A stretch of 64,000 nucleotides of DNA, taken from NCBI RefSeq assembly GCF_040581485.1, contig NC_090128.1, positions 29,542,931 to 29,606,930 of the forward strand, given 5' to 3'. Source of the DNA: Linepithema humile (lineage: Eukaryota > Arthropoda > Insecta > Hymenoptera > Formicidae). Position 1 is the stretch's first letter. Each line of letters opens with the position of its first letter. A program made the position numbers and the translations under genes. This document shows, in pieces, positions 45,701 to 57,521 of the stretch. The notes beneath the pieces are model-generated. The model made no database searches. It was not told the origin of the DNA and saw only the letters and a list, made by a program, of their open reading frames with translations.

Positions 45701-48700
45701 CCTCACAATCGCGACATGAAATCTTATATACTATTCCGCAATGAGAAAGTGCATCCAATTGATCTCTACCTGTTTTAATAAACCGTTTGAGTCATTTTAC
45801 TACATAGATTAGATTCTTCGCATGAAGATTGGGATAATATTCAAATACTAGATGAGGAACAATCATATAGTAAGAGGCTAATTTCAGAAATGCTTTATAT
45901 TAAGACACAAAAAGGAAGATTAAATCTACAAAATAACGCGAAGTTACCTAATGAATACCTTCCTGCCTTAAATCTATCTTCCTCCTGTATGACAGTTCCT
46001 CTCTTTTCCATTTTTTCTTCTCCTTTACATCCAGACTTCCCCTTCTTTTATCTTATCTTAGCACTCCGGATTAAATTTCGCTATCGCTCGTCATACGATC
46101 ACTTGTGTATTTTAAGCGCAGACATAATAAAAAAGTTTCATTATTTTAAACATGGACTCTGCATCTCCGACTTCTTCAAAAGGCTTATCTTTCTCTCTTT
46201 GCGAATCAACGAGTATTTCCAAAAAATGTATGTACTTTATTTAGTTTATTTTATTTTTGTATTTGAAGTAATCGTAGAGGTCTTCTATTTTATTTATTTA
46301 AGTCATTAAATTCAATGCCATCGTATTTTAGTATTAATCATGAGAATGACTCACGAGCTTTAAAATATCAAAATTGTTTCCTGTCAACTACATCTCAAAT
46401 CAGTATGCGGCTTATATATAAAAAAATTACGTACGACAATTAACATCTCAAATGTAATAATCTAGCAATGATAAAAATTGTAAATTGGTTCGAATGCGGT
46501 TTTAAAAATTTGTAATGTATATTGATGTAATTGAAGAAAACTTGATAGCAGGTTGAAACGTTTGTTTGTTTTATAAATGTTTATCTAATATACAGGGTGT
46601 TTCATAATGTCCGTGCCAACGCTCGTGTGCGAATAAAGTGCGGTAAACTGAATAGAAAAGTCCTTCACTGTTTTGCAATTTTTGCAATAGTAATTGAGAT
46701 ATTAATTAAAAGGGATTGACGAATAATCGCGCGTTGCGCGTAGCTAGATCGTGGGCTGTACACTCTAAATGTGATAACAACGAGGATCGCATGGCAACGA
46801 AAAATAAGACGTAGCGAGAGCAGGAGTGATATGCGTTGTTATTTTTCGTTGCCATGCGATTCTCATTGCTGTCACGCCTAGAGCGTACAGCCTACGATCT
46901 AGCCGCGATCAACGCGCGATTATTCGTCAATCCCTTTTAATTAATATCTCAATTACTATTGCGAAAATTGCAAAACGGTAAAGAACTTTTCTATTCAGTT
47001 TACCGCACTCTATTCGCATACGAGCGTTGGCGCGGACATTATGAAACACCCTGTATACGCACGGCCACCCAACATTGGCTTTCGGCCATTTACTTGTGAA
47101 AATTAAGAATTAGAAAGATTAACTTACCTTCTTGTTCTTTATTTTCTTTATTTTCTTTATTTTCTGTATTTTCTGATTTGATCGATGCTGTCGATGCATT
47201 ACTTATTTTCGTTACTGGTGGAATCAATAATTCGCTTAAGATCTCTGTCAGGAACATTTTATGATTAAAATTAATTGTCGATTTAATTTTTTATTAATCA
47301 ATAAAGATAGTCAAAATAATAAAAATGTATCACAAATATTGGCTTTTATTAATTAAATATGAAAACTGAAGATTTTTCAAGAAAAATTATTCAAACCGCA
47401 ATTATATAATAAGATTAATGTTCTTACTTGAGACTTCCGGCTTTTTCTTTAAAGGCGATATTATGTAATTCTTCGGTAACTCATCCGTTGCCACGAGACT
47501 GTAGGATTTTGCGGGTGGTACTTGAATTGTACAGTGATTTTTTATGTACGTAACTATCGAATTATCGACGGTGAACCTATTAACAAAAACACTTTATTGC
47601 ACTAGCAAATAAAATCATTTAATGATTGTGTTTTGAACGTTTATATAAGAGTAACGTTTCAGAAAAAATATTAAAGAATGGGCTGCAGTTTAGATATTAG
47701 TCATGAATTTCAATACTGATTGAGAGGCATTCAGAAAAGATGAAAATAACAAAGTGCGATATACGAAAAATTTCGACTTGTGTCACTTTTCTTGCGGGTG
47801 TGCGATATGTATTTATATCGATACTCGCCATGTAAACATTTTCTTGATCATTTGCGTAAACAGCGTTGACTGTTGATTACTTACATTGCTTTATCGTTAT
47901 CGCCTGTATCCTTGTGCAGCAAGTGACAAGGGAGATCCGTACTTTCTTTCAAAATCTGTATTGTATTTTGTACGTCCACCTTATCGTAGATCTGTTTTGC
48001 GTAAGAGGCCATCTAAACAAGACAATATCATCAAATTTGAATAAGTTATAATAAAAATATGCGATCAATGTGAAATGAGAAAAGTTGCCGTAATATATTT
48101 AAATATTGTATCGTTTCAGCTCACTCTCTCTTTCTCTTTCTCTCTTCTAATCTGTTTATTAAATTATTACTAATCACTTCTGGCAATAGTCACTTATTTT
48201 CCTATACTTTATTATTCCGAGAAGAATTAATTATTAATCACCGAAGCAAACAGATAAAGTAGAATTATTGTAAGCGTAAATGTGTTAATTTTCGATAAGG
48301 CAAGTAGGCAAATTTATTAATGACTGTGCTTTTGAGGGCAAACGAGACTGGAGAATGGGTCCCAAGGAAATGTATACCAATGCTTAATGACAGTATAGAG
48401 ACAGAGTTCACTAAATCTCGAGAAATATTCTCCTGCGAAGCAAGCTCTGTCAGCAAATCTGAATTCCTACTTTCTCGTGGTGACCCTTGGGTGCGCTTCA
48501 TGGTGACAAGGAATGTAGCAGACGGAAATGAGATAGAGAGCGAGTGCACGACGTCCTAAAACACAGCTTTTTCTCTCTTTCTTTCCTTCTTCTCTTTGAC
48601 TAACGTAAGAGAATAAATCCCCTGACAGAAAATCTCCCAGCATTTTGACTCGTACTGAGCATGAGAGATTAAGAATATCATTCTGCAAAGATAGTTTGTG

Positions 48701-49131
48701 CCGAGACATTTCTAAAATGCCTTTGATAATGCGAATTCGTAAATAGCGACGGTTACGGAAAAACAACGAAAAACAAAATAAGTCAAAACAACAAAGCAAG
48801 CAAAAATAAAGGCAAACCGTTTGCACATGTGTTCAGCTTGTGAGGTCCGTTTCAGAATTGCTTGACTGAAATTTTCAAGCATAATCGCTATTTATAACGT
48901 GAATACCTTCAACATCACTCCCAACGATTCTTCCTGCGATTGAAGTTGTGTTTGAATGTCTTTTAAATTATTCTTGATATTTTCAGTCCGCTGATGCAGC
49001 TGGCTCATCAATCTCATTTCCATGCTTTGAAGAACGCCGTGTAGATATGCGAAATGTTGGCTGATTTTCGCCTCCACGGCATCGCTATTTTCCAGTTCGT
49101 GTACATTAGACGTCAAGGCTGATTTTACTTT
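37500..49131 (-). CDS. Multi-Tudor protein, RNF17/Qin-type, N-terminus not found
   Basis: Twenty-one phase-consistent exons: 49131-48907, 48012-47885, 47576-47428, 47244-47128, 44652-44148, 44049-43902, 43008-42901, 42670-42571, 42174-42002, 41895-41678, 41586-40974, 40552-40404, 40311-39950, 39626-39451, 39370-39251, 39134-39024, 38899-38378, 38305-38212, 38087-37934, 37852-37693, 37622-37500; about 1,484 residues. A B-box-C-terminal-like coiled coil (about 1-110) is followed by five Tudor domains (cores near 295-325, 500-550, 700-760, 1020-1075, 1345-1390; e.g. VFYIDYGYEE, VDWGCN, FYDMGIEE, EFVDYGNVEE, VFVDYGNNE). Such proteins read dimethylarginine on PIWI partners in germline piRNA processing. 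RING and B-box exons expected upstream were not identified; a donor at 49365 (in-phase ...FAQMD) may end the preceding exon. Exon 13 may end at 39947 instead. Confidence 0.88.
42682..42786. repeat. GA-rich microsatellite
   Basis: Long (GA)n tract with GAAAG interruptions in an intron of the Tudor gene. On the coding strand it reads as (TC)n, near the acceptor side of that intron. Confidence 0.95.
44735..45789 (-). mobile_element. Penelope-like element fragment with GIY-YIG domain
   Basis: On the minus strand, 45770-45600 encodes a GIY-YIG endonuclease domain: GIVYKISC, CRDC zinc pair, TYVGQT, then TRIKEH with the conserved Arg and His. This domain follows the reverse transcriptase in Penelope-like retroelements. 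Downstream (45590-45340) the frame decays. The reverse transcriptase is absent (5' truncated). The 3' end lies near 44735. The fragment forms the left half of a large inverted repeat inside a Tudor-gene intron. Confidence 0.75.
45790..46592 (+). mobile_element. Second Penelope-like fragment, inverted
   Basis: Inverted copy of 44778-45625 (not of the GIY-YIG part). It keeps the C-terminal Penelope frame better than the left copy: about 45826-45980 reads DWDNIQILDEEQ...ISEMLYIKTQKGRLNLQ. The 139-codon frame at 45890-46309 ends downstream. Its 3' end continues beyond the inserted MITE, 47054-47097, where the match to 44735-44780 resumes. Confidence 0.75.
46593..47053. mobile_element. 461-bp hairpin MITE inside the Penelope copy
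   Basis: Ends CAGGGTGTTTCATAATGTCCG and inverse, with arms of about 210 bp around a short spacer near 46806-46844. Flanked by TATA on both sides (46589-46592, 47054-47057), which can be read as a TA duplication of the Tc1/mariner type. The uninterrupted site is visible in the mirror copy at about 44776-44781. Confidence 0.88.
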
Positions 49132-51650
49132 CTGAAACATACAACATTGCACACAATTGAATGACAATACATTATTATAAGACCGAGATTTAATTAGTAA
49201 ATTTTGCAAGAAAGCCAATAAAAAAAAGTGTAAATCTGCTAGCTATTAAAAAAAATCCAAGTTTTGTTTTGCTACAAATAAGACAATGTATTTTTCCGTT
49301 TTAAAAAGCATGTGAGAAAGAAAGATCGGACACGTGAACGTTATACTCGCCAATACATACGTACGTCCATTTGCGCAAATGGTTCGACATAGAAAAATAT
49401 TATTACGTGGCTAGATTGCAGAATCGCGAAAGAGCTTCGTCGCCGATTCCATTTGCCTCGCAAGTTTCATTCAAATTCGTGCAAGTCGTGTTGCCTCAGC
49501 AACTTTTAGGTTGCTGCTCCGCTCTCACGTGGATGCAAAATAAATCGGAAATTTCGCGTTCACGAAATCAACAAAATGTACAATATTACGCATTATTGCG
49601 TCGCTTTGTAATTTGTCTCTGAAAAATCTCCACTCGCCATTGCGAAAATTCGCGATCTCTTCGCCACCTAATCGCTTATTTTTGCCTGACATTTGCACAA
49701 TTTTTCAATGATAAAATAATTGATTCCTCGAATAACTGCATTTTCGTATATATATATTTCAATACAAAATGTTTACACGAGCAAACCACCTTCCATTCGT
49801 AAATTCTGCTAATTTTAAATCGAATTTCCTTTATAGAAAGTGTAATGACTTGAGTATCTCGTATGCAAAAGCAGCCATATCCAAAAATATAAAAAAAATT
49901 AGATATCGGTACCTTTAGCTTCTTGGTTACGAATTGAACGTTTTAAAAATGTAAAAACAATTACAAACTCTATAAAATCGAGGGAAAAAAATGGGTCAAG
50001 TTGCAAAAGAAGTTAAATCTCTACTCCGTACTGTTGCAAATGCAATTATGTTCATCAGTCATATTTCCAATTGCAAAAGCAATTAAATCATTATGGCAAA
50101 ATGGCAACCTCAAACTTCAAGTTGCAAAAGTAGATATGTACATTTCTTTCTGTACAAGGAACTATTTTTATCAATAATTTATTTTAAAAAATTAGACTAA
50201 AAGATGAAAAGACATTCTCTTCTTCAAGATGTGATTAGATGTAGGGTGATGAATACCAACAAGCTACAGAAAGCTAAAAGAAAGTCATGTCAAAATTCTT
50301 TGCCATAAAAATTATGACTAGGTTTACTAATTTTTTAAATTTTATTTATTATTATTTTTTTATGAAATTTGATTTATCAATTTTTCCTCTATGTTTAGTA
50401 CTTTATTTTTATTTGAATTTGACATGAAGATAAAAGAGGAAAATATTGTATTTTTCCAATAAATAACTAAATGTGGTATTTTGTAATATAGAATGTGATC
50501 TTTTTTATATTATTAGAGTAATAAAAATGCTTCAAAATTAGAAAAATACTGTTTAATTTTTAATAATCTATACTAAAACTTTAACTGTTTTTGCACTGTT
50601 TCTGTACAGAAAATAAAAATAGCGGACACTTTAGTTCCAAAATCAGCTAAATCCTTTGTCCAGCTGCAAAACCAGTCAAGTGAATTGTATTTTAATAAAT
50701 AGAAATTGTATTTTTCATGCCGTATTATATACGTTTTGTTAACTAATTCTTTTAGTTAACAAAACAGATCTTGTTTATAGCTTGAATAAAAAATAGTATG
50801 CAAGTTTTTTCGCTCTCGCCAAAAAAAAATTTCAAATAAATTTGAAATTGATTTATTTTATTTATTTCGCCAATCTACTCACTTCGTAGATTTGAAATAT
50901 GTATTTTGCATAGCGCGATGAATTTACAGTCGATTGTTACATCAATATAATATTAAGCGAATTATCTCGACGTCAAAAAACCGATTTATACACTTTCAAG
51001 TTGTATGCACTACCAAAAGAAGCACCGTCGAATCTGTTTTTTCGATCACTATGTATGTGAAAATTGAGTGTTATTGAGTGACGAGAGTGTAACTCGGTCC
51101 GATGGCAATTGAACTGAACGACTAGACAAAGAGACACGCTCGAAATCGGTAGAGAAAGCGCGAATCTTTGTCCCATAAATGCGCGACACAATTGATTCGC
51201 TCGCAGCGATCTGCACCGTCAGGACCGGCTATTCACACGGAGACTGTTAAGTTTAAGCTTTGCACAGCAGCAAAATTGTTCAGATAATGTAATTTTGTGA
51301 AGAAATATTCGACAACTTTTAAAGTTACACATTGCGTAAAATTGGAGCCGAGTTTTCCTTTAAAACTTTTCGATATAATTATGCTCTCAAAAATAATAAC
51401 CTGCAAATTTTGAATAATTAAAATTTATACCCTATATGCAATTTTCTGTAAGATAATTATCGTTCTAGGACGATTGTTAATTAAATGGAAAAGTAATATA
51501 ATACATATCTTTGTCGTAAATATTTTATAGTACAAAAAATAAAATAAGACAACTATTCCTTGACAAAAGGATTACGAAAAAAAGAAAACTAATCTGCATA
51601 AGATTTGTCATTCGCGACTCGCATCGTTGTTTCGCTGAACGAAATTCGCT
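49132..51650. other. No confirmed gene; upstream of the Tudor gene
   Basis: Should contain the 5' exons of the Tudor gene, but no RING or B-box cysteine pattern could be read. A 33-bp perfect hairpin lies at 50733-50765 (GTTTTGTTAACTAA, 5-base loop, inverse). 50140-50900 is AT-rich. Confidence 0.4.
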
Positions 51651-52182
51651 CGTCCGTTTATCGGACGAGGACGATCTCGTTTCGACGTGTCAAAAAAGGT
51701 TTAGCATTCAGCGAATGCGAGGACATCGCACACCGTCCATCGTTATTGCGAATCGACTGAAGCATAAGGTCGCCTCGCGAGTCGCCTCGAGGAGGATTCC
51801 ACACCGCAGAGGGAAAGAGACTGGCATCTCTCTCGCCGGAGATTGGGGACGGCAGGGAGCGTACACGAGGTGGGCTGCCGAGGTTGATACTACTCGGCCA
51901 CGAGTGAACGAGCCTTTCTTCAGTCTTTCACATCCCGAGCGACCGGTCGCACAGTCGACAAAAGACGCACGTTTCGTTCGCCGGCGCGAGTGTAGACGCG
52001 TTATCGTGCCTTTTTCCCGTTTCGCCTCGAAGCGAGTTGACTTGGGGTACTCGCGCTTCGACGATGCCACCGCGATCGTAGGTTTCTCCCCGGTGCTAGC
52101 ACGGAGGCGCAGGTCGTGGGTGGCGCGCTGACCCGCCGAGGAAGAGGGTAGAAGCGGACGAGCGGAGGAGAAGAGGAATAAT
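51651..52182 (+). promoter_or_regulatory. CpG-rich promoter/leader of the signal-peptide gene
   Basis: About 530 bp of clearly higher GC and CpG content, with many CGAG/CTCG words, immediately precede a start codon at 52183. It probably holds the core promoter and the 5' untranslated region. Long open frames on both strands here are explained by the base composition. Confidence 0.45.
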
Positions 52183-52243
52183 ATGAGGCTCCTCTGCGTG
52201 GCGTTTGTCATCGCGAGTGCAGCGTTTCTCTTGACAATCGTCG
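52183..52243 (+). CDS. First coding exon of a secreted or membrane protein
   Basis: ATG followed by MRLLCVAFVIASAAFLLTIV, a classic signal peptide, then a strong donor (GTCG|GTGAGT) at 52243|52244, phase 1. The ATG lies in a purine-rich leader. No later exon was recognised in the remaining 11.7 kb, which implies a very long first intron, typical of insect neuronal, adhesion or receptor genes. The identity cannot be told from 20 residues. Confidence 0.6.
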
Positions 52244-54686
52244 GTGAGTCTTCCGCTTGTGGCCGCTCCCGAACTCCCAAGTAACATTGTGGTATGAAAG
52301 GCGACGAAAGACCAACCGAGCGTCGGAACTTCAGGACTGTTCGGAATTGTTCATGTCATTTGACTCTTTTCACTTTACAGCGTTATTTATTTTCTTCTCT
52401 TCGGCCATTTAATTTTCCTTTTAATTCATCGCCGATGCAAGGCTCACGTCCGTGTGAATCGTTTGAATTCCGCATCGTAGTCTGCGTGCTTGTATTCCTT
52501 TGAGCGTGAATTATTACAGCGCTGCTCGAGTGAATGGAGCGCACGCGATATCGAAGACGCTCGCGAAGGCCATCGGGCCCCTCTGGCTCTAATTAAATGC
52601 GCGTAAACTGTTGATCGATTCATAGACGACGATTCACGCATGCGTTTTCATCCAGCCAACCTAATTTGCCTACGTTCGAGCAAACCATAGCAACATCCGC
52701 TCGTTTAACCGCCTTCCTTCCGGACCATACTTTGACTATTTACGCAGTATAATTAACGCTGCACCGCGTTAAAGGGAGTTTCTCCACGGCTGATTTATCG
52801 GGTTAAACTATATCGCGTCGACTCTTCGTGCCAGGTGGTTTGGGTGGGGCAACGAATTATAGATCGCGGTAAACCGAGGATGGTTTTCTTGTTTGCTTCC
52901 GTTATATATTTTTTGGTCTATTTATCGTGCGATTCTCTTAACCAAAAAAGTAAAGCGAATAAAATAATTCAACTTTTCAATACATTTGAAAGTGAATATC
53001 CCGTTAAAGATTAACATTTAAGATAAAAATAAATGAACCTAGATTATTTAGAGAAAAACATTCAAACTACTATTATAAATAATAATAAGTTTATAACTTT
53101 TTTTTCTATGAAAATTAGCTTTTCTGTTTTAATAAACTAGACGCACTATGCGCGCTATTTACTCTTTTATATCTTTAATAAAAATAATAATATAATATCG
53201 ATAATAATAGCATAAAATAATATTACTATGTTATTAAATCACTATTATTATCGCAATTTATAACACTATACACAACATTATTCAACACAAGTCCTGTTAT
53301 TCACGTGTAAAAATATGTAAAAATTAATTAAATTTATGATTAAGTTATTACATAAATGTAATAGAAGAGAATAATTCGAAAATAAATAATTGAGCCGCCC
53401 TTCAAGCGAGCATTTCTATTAAACCAATAGAGTCTTTGACATACTTCAGAAAAGATTTAAATAAAGAATTCGAAAATGTATCAAGATTCAAAGAAGACAC
53501 TTTGAATATTTTCTATAAAACAATATCTGCGCTAACCGCAAGCCGAGAAGATATCAGAAATACATATAAATTATATGTAAAAATTAATATTTAAGCAAAA
53601 GGATCTACGTCGTTTGCTTTCTCTTTTAAATGTAATTTAACTACTAATCTTCTCAAGGTATGAACTGTCAAGCTATGCAACTTTCGCAATGACAACCGCT
53701 CGATAGTACGAAAGTAACGCATAGCGCGCATCGAGATAACCAATTAATATCGCGGAAAAAAGGCAACAATGGAAATCTTCCATTTTTTTCAGATAGAATT
53801 CATATCGTTTCAATTATTGTTAAAGGAATAAAATTATCTGTAAAAGATTTAAAATAATTAAAAATTGACTTCAATTATGGATTTATCATTTTTAGAAGAT
53901 TATATTTGTGGGAAAAGAAGAGAGAATCGATGATAAATAATAATCGACGATAAAAATAGTGGATTCAATCAATAGCGAGTCAGAAGTTGCCTACGAGAGC
54001 ACTGTCACTCTTCAATCTCTTTGTCGCTTTTATTTCCGTTATTCGCGACGGAAATGTCTATGTATCGCGATCTCTTTCTGCCTCCTTCGCTCAGATCTAT
54101 TTATTTGTCTATCCAACTAACTCATCCTTTTCTCGATATTCCACTACAATGAACAATGAAACATGCCGCGCGCTGAAAAACAACAGCTGCAGAAGGCGCG
54201 TATCGCAAAAAAATCGGCGGGTTGGCGGGAAAGGTAATGCGTGGTTTTACGCGCAGCTTCTTCCTATTTTTCCCCTCTGTCTCGCTCTCTTTATTTTTGT
54301 CATCCGTCGAGCACGACATCGATCGTACGAACGACGCAAAAGGACGGCAAAAGGAAAAAGGGAAGAGTCGCGCGAATAAGACCGAAACATATCGACGGAT
54401 AGGGGATGGATGGGAAAATAACACGGCGGGCTTTTTCTGAAAACCCCCGCCGGACATAGTCTCAATTACCGCTCGAACATCCCTCTTCAAAAGTGAATCT
54501 GAAGAATTTTCTTCTCCCTCTGTTTCGCGAGCGCGTTGTGCTCGTTTTCGTGCGTTTTTGACAAGAATCAGACGAGATGGAGAAACTGATAGCGATATCG
54601 ATTGCCAATTGTCAAATTTTCTATCGAAATATTTAGACCTTGGACGAGATATTATTCAAAGTTTCCAAGGAGTCCAAATAAAAAGA
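52244..54686. other. Probable intron sequence, no gene recognised
   Basis: Drops to AT-rich DNA at 52960-53620, then mixed composition. Open frames at 53987-54490 overlap on both strands and show no domain. Confidence 0.4.
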
Positions 54687-54986
54687 ATGGAAAATAAAGT
54701 TGTTTGTCTCATATTTATTTTGTTGTTTACGGAAAGTGTAACACTCAGACACGACTCTGCCTAGTTTGCTTCGTTAGACGAGGCAATGGATGCAGCTACT
54801 TTTGCGATAAAGAAAGGGCGGGAGATTCGCCTCATAATCAATTCGAAAGGCGTTCCGCCTCGAACTATTTACGCAGACGATCTAGATAAAGAAGTGCCAT
54901 TCAAGGATCTCCCAGCCTCGTTCCCTTTAAGGATGATTAAGCAAATTCTGCGTGCGTTGCAGGATTATCGAGAGGATAATAATTAA
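54687..54986 (+). pseudogene. Small secreted-protein-like ORF with one in-frame TAG
   Basis: ATG at 54687 starts a signal-peptide-like run (MENKVVCLIFILLFTESVTL), then TAG at 54762-54764. The same frame then continues 73 codons (FASLDEAMDAATFAIKKGRE... to LRALQDYREDNN) before TAA at 54984. The second part has balanced, protein-like composition. It could be a pseudogene of a short secreted peptide, a readthrough gene, or a chance frame. It lies within the putative long intron of the 52183 gene. No family recognised. Confidence 0.35.
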
Positions 54987-56443
54987 TTAAAGCTCGCAGC
55001 ACGTGCGCAAAAAAGGTTTTCGACCGTCGTCGACTTCCAGCCACATCTATAAATCTCTCGGAATCGCAGCCGCGTTGTCGTCGCGCAACTGCGCACCATT
55101 TGCATTCTCACTTCGCGCTACTAGCTCGCGCTCGTTAGCTCGCACGTGGCTCGCTATAAAATATAATTTTTGAGCCTTTCCGGTCGAGTAAATCTGCGCG
55201 CTTTAAATCACCACGTTATATAGCGTAAACCATAGCGTAAACCATAGCGTTAAAAGCGTGCGCGACGTAATACGACTGAATTTTTCGGGTGTACAAATAT
55301 AGTGTACAGCTTTGACTCGGCTATGAACGTTTACCGGCGAAACCGGCTTTAGAATATATCAAGGTATGTCCTCATTTATCTGGTTCGCATCGCTTTGTTT
55401 GTCTCGTTGATAACGGGTTGCGTTTTCGCGCGAACACCGGCAGGATTAACTTCTCACGGAAATATTTTGCCGATGCGGAAGAAGCCGATCGTACACTCCG
55501 AGAAAGCGGACTTGGCGATTATCCGATTCGTACAATTTCCTTTGTGATAATGACACGTTTGTATCCAGCACTAGCTGGAAACTTTAGCAAAACTTGGATC
55601 AAAAATAATTTGCCGAATGATCATTTTTCCTTTTCGTTCATTGTATATTTCAGCATCTGTTTATATGAGCACCTCAGCGATGTACTATGTTGAGTCACAT
55701 TGTTTCGAAAATTGAGCTATTATCATCACAAGACTGTAGTCTAATTTTTACCCAACAACAAATGTTTTCAATAAAAATAGAGACGTTGACTGTACAAAGT
55801 TAAGTCAAAATGTGATGACACATTCACCAATTCAACATTATTAAATCACATTAAAATTATATTTCGTAATTACACAACTTTATTTTCCGAAACATAAAGT
55901 TTGATATTATATCTACAAATACAAAAAAAAATCTGCAAAGCATTGTAAGTATTTTACTGAAAGCGTATCAAAATCTCTAGATTTTTTTCCTGAAAAGTTA
56001 TGTTTATGCGACTCGTATAGTTTGTTGGTCGCGTGAGTTTTGGAATGTCTATGAATCTCTCTGTTTTGTCGTCATTTAATCCAAATTAGTATATAAAATT
56101 ACTCAACTGTTTATTATGTATGTCTGTATAATAATCGTGCTGCTCTGCATAATGCGAGCTCCGCATAGCGAAAACGTAATGTCTTCCGCTGCGTGAAATA
56201 CCCGCTGACGATAATGAATAGGTGCACACCGCGTAAGAATAATGTATTCGGCGAATGCGACTCACATTTCGCTTATAAATTATTCATCTGCCGAACACGA
56301 TCAACGGAAAATGATTAAATTTCGACAAATAATCGTGTATTTTCAAGAAAGTTCTCAATATTTTTTCAACAAACAAGAAATCCAAGTTTTCCCTGGACAA
56401 ACTGTGGAAAGTTAGTGCTCGTTGCAATGCTTCAATTAACTTC

Positions 56444-56447
<4 letters not shown>

Positions 56448-56504
<57 letters not shown>
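56448..56504. repeat. (TA)n microsatellite
   Basis: About 28 uninterrupted TA units. Confidence 0.97.
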
Positions 56505-56505
<1 letters not shown>

Positions 56506-57503
56506 CTGACAGTAAATTGGCGTAAAACGTATCGTGGTTAAATAAGTCGCTCGTCCAAGTAATTCCACTGGCACGATATATCGCGACCATCAATTACATT
56601 TCGACATCGTTAGCGATGACAATAACGTGCGTAGACGCATAATCTAGGACCCGCTTATTCAGCACGCGAGCGCAATACGTGCGTATGTGAACGTATACCT
56701 ACGTATTAATGACGACGTCGCTCGCTTGCGTCACGCCCTGGTCGCGAGATCGAGCATGACAATAAACCCGCGGGGAAACTCGAAGTCGTGAGTCGAGTTA
56801 TGAATTAAGTTCCCCCTCCACGTTTTACGGCACGCAGGTGGAAAAAAAAGGCGACCGCAGCCTCCTTGCCGCGGACTCGTGAGAGAGTTTTCTACTCTAC
56901 GTACGAGCACGACGCAGAATCCGTGCCCCGTGTCGGTGTGTTTACAAGTCGGTTGTGTCACGGTAATAGCCGTGTAATTTCATCGAGAAAACACAAACGG
57001 AACATTATGTTTAAAGAATCCCTTTCTCGTTAAATTATATCTTTTTTTTCGCAGCGCGTCTCTTTTTTCTTTACAAAGGTAAACAAATTTTTAATTCATC
57101 TCCACCGAAACGCACACGCGCACAGAGCGGACTCACGTACGAAACATAAAGAGCGGGTATCGCTTTGATTTTTTTTTTTTTTTCCCCGGTGTTACTTTTT
57201 CTCGCCCGCGAATTTCATTATAGTAATTCGTAACGTGGTATTAACGTGCTGGTACGTAAAAAGAATGCGCTCCAATTATATCGCCGGGATCTCCGTTTGT
57301 CGACGCCGCAAAGAGAAATCTATTTCCATTACACACAGTCCTACTACATACATATTTCATCTTCTCGTCTATCACAGTGAATGCAGAGCAGTCTTTTGAG
57401 GTGTGCGTATGTGTGTATGCATATACATGTATTTTATATATATATACATATAAAACGGTCGATGACGCTGTTGCAAATATTATTTTATGGGCGTCGACCG
57501 GGA

Positions 57504-57521
57504 CGCGCGCGCGCGCGCGCG
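57504..57521. repeat. (CG)n microsatellite, Z-DNA-prone
   Basis: Nine consecutive CG/GC steps in an otherwise mixed region. Confidence 0.9.

Noticed and set aside
45108..46309. Two mirrored frames as independent small membrane-protein genes
   Set aside because: They are the same sequence on the two arms of the Penelope inverted repeat, mostly 3' non-coding DNA.
48265..48826. Frames on both strands inside a Tudor-gene intron
   Set aside because: Overlapping on both strands, no domain, and located between phase-compatible exons 48907 and 48012.
51708..52280. 190-codon minus-strand frame at the CpG-rich promoter
   Set aside because: Opposite-strand frame also open; explained by GC-rich composition around a plus-strand start exon.
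54122..54490. Overlapping frames rich in Arg/Ser/Phe
   Set aside because: Four open frames on both strands over the same bases, none with a recognisable motif.
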